Below, piece by piece: positions 61,101 through 64,000 of a DNA stretch of 64,000 bases. The position numbers and the translations under genes are program-made. A model generated the notes under the pieces. It was not told the origin of the DNA, did not search any database, and worked only from the letters and a program-made list of their open reading frames with translations. Within the stretch, counting starts at the first letter, position 1; each line of letters starts with the position of its first letter. Source of the DNA: Stichopus chloronotus (Eukaryota > Echinodermata > Holothuroidea > Aspidochirotida > Stichopodidae); assembly GCA_021234535.1 (NCBI GenBank), contig CM037845.1, forward strand, positions 12,792,643-12,856,642. Reading direction: 5' to 3'.

Positions 61101-64000
61101 AGTTGAATACCACAGTGTCACCAGTCACAGTTGTCTAGCTGTTTAAACATGTCTCTATGTATCCGTCTGTTCCATCGATTCGAAGATACTCATTGACGGC
61201 CATGTGTCAAAGTGAGAAAAGTTAGAAGAAACTGTAGACTGATATTTCCAGTTTGACTGTTTTTCATCCTGGAAAAATATTACATAACATCAACTACTCG
61301 CCTGACTTGTAACTTTACCAAGCTACATTTAAGTTACATAGGAGCTGTAGGAGGGCCAGTTGTAATGATGATAACATTTAAATAAGTGTCTACATGTCAG
61401 ACCGCTATCAGGCTGGAAGAAGTTTTTTTTTTTTTTTTATTTTGTTTTTTGTTTGTTTGTCCTTTTATATCACAGTTGTTTTTCAAATTGCCCCCTTTCA
61501 TGGTGTTTATTTTTCATTCCATAGCTGTGTGGGAGCAGTATTTGCCGTCCTGTCTCATCTACCAGCTGTGGGGTACCAAACAGATTTCTGAGAGTATTTA
61601 TTTGACATAAATTGAACATCAAAGTTGTTCCCTCACATGCACACAAACCCCTCCCCCTCCCCACAGGCAGAGTCATGCACAGCCCAGAGTCCGCACGAAT
61701 AGATCCACTCGAGGAGAGGAATGTGCATGTGAGTGTATAGCGCTTCGCAGCTCGCTTTCACTTTTGGGTCAAAAACCACCTGGCTGTCGTTGTGCCGCAC
61801 TTAGAGTCGAAAAAGTGGTCGTTAGTTTAATCTCTGCAAAACAAATTATAGGCTTAACCTCGGTGCAGAGGCTTGCTGGTTACTAGTCGTGAGATTGTTC
61901 AACTCACTTGCCCTGTTACACTGCAGGGCATATGGGTTGAGCAGAAACAGCTTGCAACCTTGAATCTGCATTGGAATCATATCGTGGGCTAGTGAGGTTA
62001 CTGTGCGTGTAGCAGTATGCTCACAAATGGAGTTGTTCTTGGAAGGTTTTGAAGGTTTTTTTTTTTTTTTTAATGATACTGTACTTTACAGCACACTGTA
62101 GCTGTGCAAGTAAAAATATAGCTTACATTTGCAATTAACTGACTGTGAGCACTGGCAAAGCCAAACTTTAGAGGGGCCAAACTGGTAGTACAGCGATATG
62201 GAAGGGGGGGTCGTCAGGGAAGGGGGTTTCCAAAGGGGAAGCCAGAACCTCTGGAAAGTTGCCCTCGGATGTGATTCGGTGCAAAGAAAATGTACTAATT
62301 GTGAAGTTAATTTTCTTCCAAAAAATTTTGTTTTCTTAGTTATGTAAACCTTAATTCTATAAACACTTTCTGTTCCTCTTTGTAACTTCCATGTATACAT
62401 AGTTTCTTTGACTTATGTATGGGTGGGGCCATTCCCCCATTGTCCTTCTTCCCCTTGAATCCATCAGTGACTGTGAGGGTATGTGTTCCTACATCAACAT
62501 GATAACATTATCTTGCTCCTTCTAAATTGAAGAAAATATAAATTAAGAACTAACTTACAAAGGGCTTTGCACACTCTATTTGCAGGGCTCCGTCCAAAGT
62601 GTGATGTCATATCCTTCACACTCAAATTATGGTATTCCTCTAGCGGTCATTTTTCCCTATCAGAATTTGCAAATTGTAAAAATTGTAGTTCACAAGTCGT
62701 TAGCATATCATGCACATAGATTCAAAGATGTTTTGTCGTTTGACATGTGTGCCAATTTTAAACACTGGCCACACTTTATCTGGTGATCAAAATTTGTTGA
62801 ATTGTCAAATTTAGACTCTTTTTCACGGCATTTTATGTTCGTTCATGTAGTTGAGGTGATATAATTAACAAATTTAAAACACGTAATGACCTGTAAATGG
62901 TTATAAAAACAAGTAAAGTATGTAGTTAATGTTTACTTTATCCTTTGACCTTTAAGTTAGCATCAGTGGATACATACTTCATCAGGATAGGCCCAATTTA
63001 GACTACTTTGAAACGGGTTGCATCTGTAAATTCTACGTACGGTTCACATATTGAAATTATAATTCCATTAAAACTGACCATCAAGACTGGCTGCCTGAAA
63101 TACTGTATGGACCCCAGCTGTTTTGATATGCTGTAGTAAGTTACTGTGAGAGCTTGTAAATGTGGTAATATTCAAGATTGTGAAGTATTCAGTTCTCAGT
63201 GACTGAGAGACCATAACTACTCATGGACTGCAAAGAGTGTAGAGGAACTGCAGTACGTGTAACCCTTTCAAAAGCAGCTGCCTGAAGATTATCATAGATT
63301 ACATCCCATCTGTGTGACTTCTCCCCTTCTGTGTAATTGTTTACCAGCAAACTTGCATTTTGACACTGACCCAAATAGCTAAAGCTGGAATGTGAGTTGT
63401 ACTGATAATCACGTGGTCATCTGCCATGTTCTTCATCAGTGTTTCGGGGAAGAGAAAGTATCTAGAGGAAAAGATCACATGTCACAAGAGGGGAACGATG
63501 CGCTCATTCTTCCAGATGTTTGAATGTATGGAAATTATTGTGACGTTTTTGTTGGCTGCGCGAAGAATCATAGCAATTAATCACTGTTACATGGAATCAA
63601 ACAGACCAATTACGAATGGATAATGAATATTCATCTATACAAAGATATGGCTTAAACAATGTAAATTTTGCAGTGGCTATGACATACTGATGGAAATTTG
63701 ACCTGCTGACAAATTTTCAACTCAAATTCCAGCTTTAAGACGCAGGGAGGATGTTTGGCTGTAAATTTTCTTTTTGAAAGACAACAGAACTTCATTGCAA
63801 AGTTTTCCATCAGGGAACTACTTCAGTTTACCAGCTATCACGAAATTTAGATTAAGCTATGTTTGGAATGTCTAAGACAATGGAATAAATTTTACAGTAC
63901 TTTTGCATTTTTAACAGGCCACCTCAATTGTGTCCACAGTTAAACAACCAAAACCATTAGTTTCATAAATTATGAAGTTACTAAAATGTTGGTATCACAA
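58121..64000. other. Right end of window without recognised gene
   Basis: Somewhat GC-richer patches at 58700-60300 and a (CTGT)n run near 59172-59188. No exon matching PAAF1 or any other family was recognised on either strand. Poly-T tracts at 61424-61438 and 62056-62071. Confidence 0.35.

Overview
This is AT-rich eukaryotic nuclear DNA with spliced genes, long introns and dense interspersed repeats. Protein matches and the mix of repeats (non-LTR retrotransposon, Penelope-like, hAT-like and piggyBac-like remnants) point to a marine invertebrate animal, most likely a deuterostome such as an echinoderm or hemichordate. The species cannot be fixed from the sequence alone. There are no operons, rRNA genes or CRISPR arrays.

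Two protein-coding genes stand head to head. On the minus strand, three exons (4780-4833, 2974-3060, 83-129) splice in frame to give the N-terminus of a WDTC1/adipose (DCAF9) homologue, which continues beyond the left edge. On the plus strand, ten exons between 9412 and 41036 splice in frame to give about 346 residues of PAAF1 (proteasomal ATPase-associated factor 1, yeast Rpn14). Only the last ~50 residues are missing: the final exon was not found in the remaining 23 kb and probably lies beyond the right edge. Both products are WD40 proteins of the ubiquitin-proteasome system: one is a CUL4-DDB1 substrate receptor, the other a 19S base assembly factor.

Region by region: 1-4833 holds the 5' part of WDTC1 and a repeat element (192-2127). 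4834-9411 is the intergenic interval, with an (ATG)n microsatellite. 9412-41036 is the body of PAAF1, whose introns carry a LINE with an uninterrupted RT ORF (intron 3), a DR1-bearing minisatellite element (intron 4), a hAT-type MITE with 8-bp TSD (intron 6), a SINE and a possible hAT (intron 7), a 5.4-kb inverted-repeat element enclosing a decayed Penelope-like RT plus a TTAA-flanked MITE (intron 8), and a second DR1 element plus palindromic repeats (intron 9). 41037-64000 is repeat-rich DNA without a recognised exon: a 400-bp GAT array, more palindromes, two near-identical 197-bp repeats, a tRNA-derived fragment and a further DR1 array.

The most unusual signal is a dispersed element family whose internal ~145-bp tandem units each carry AGGTCA half-sites spaced as nuclear-receptor response elements (DR1 then DR4). 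It occurs at four places in this one window.
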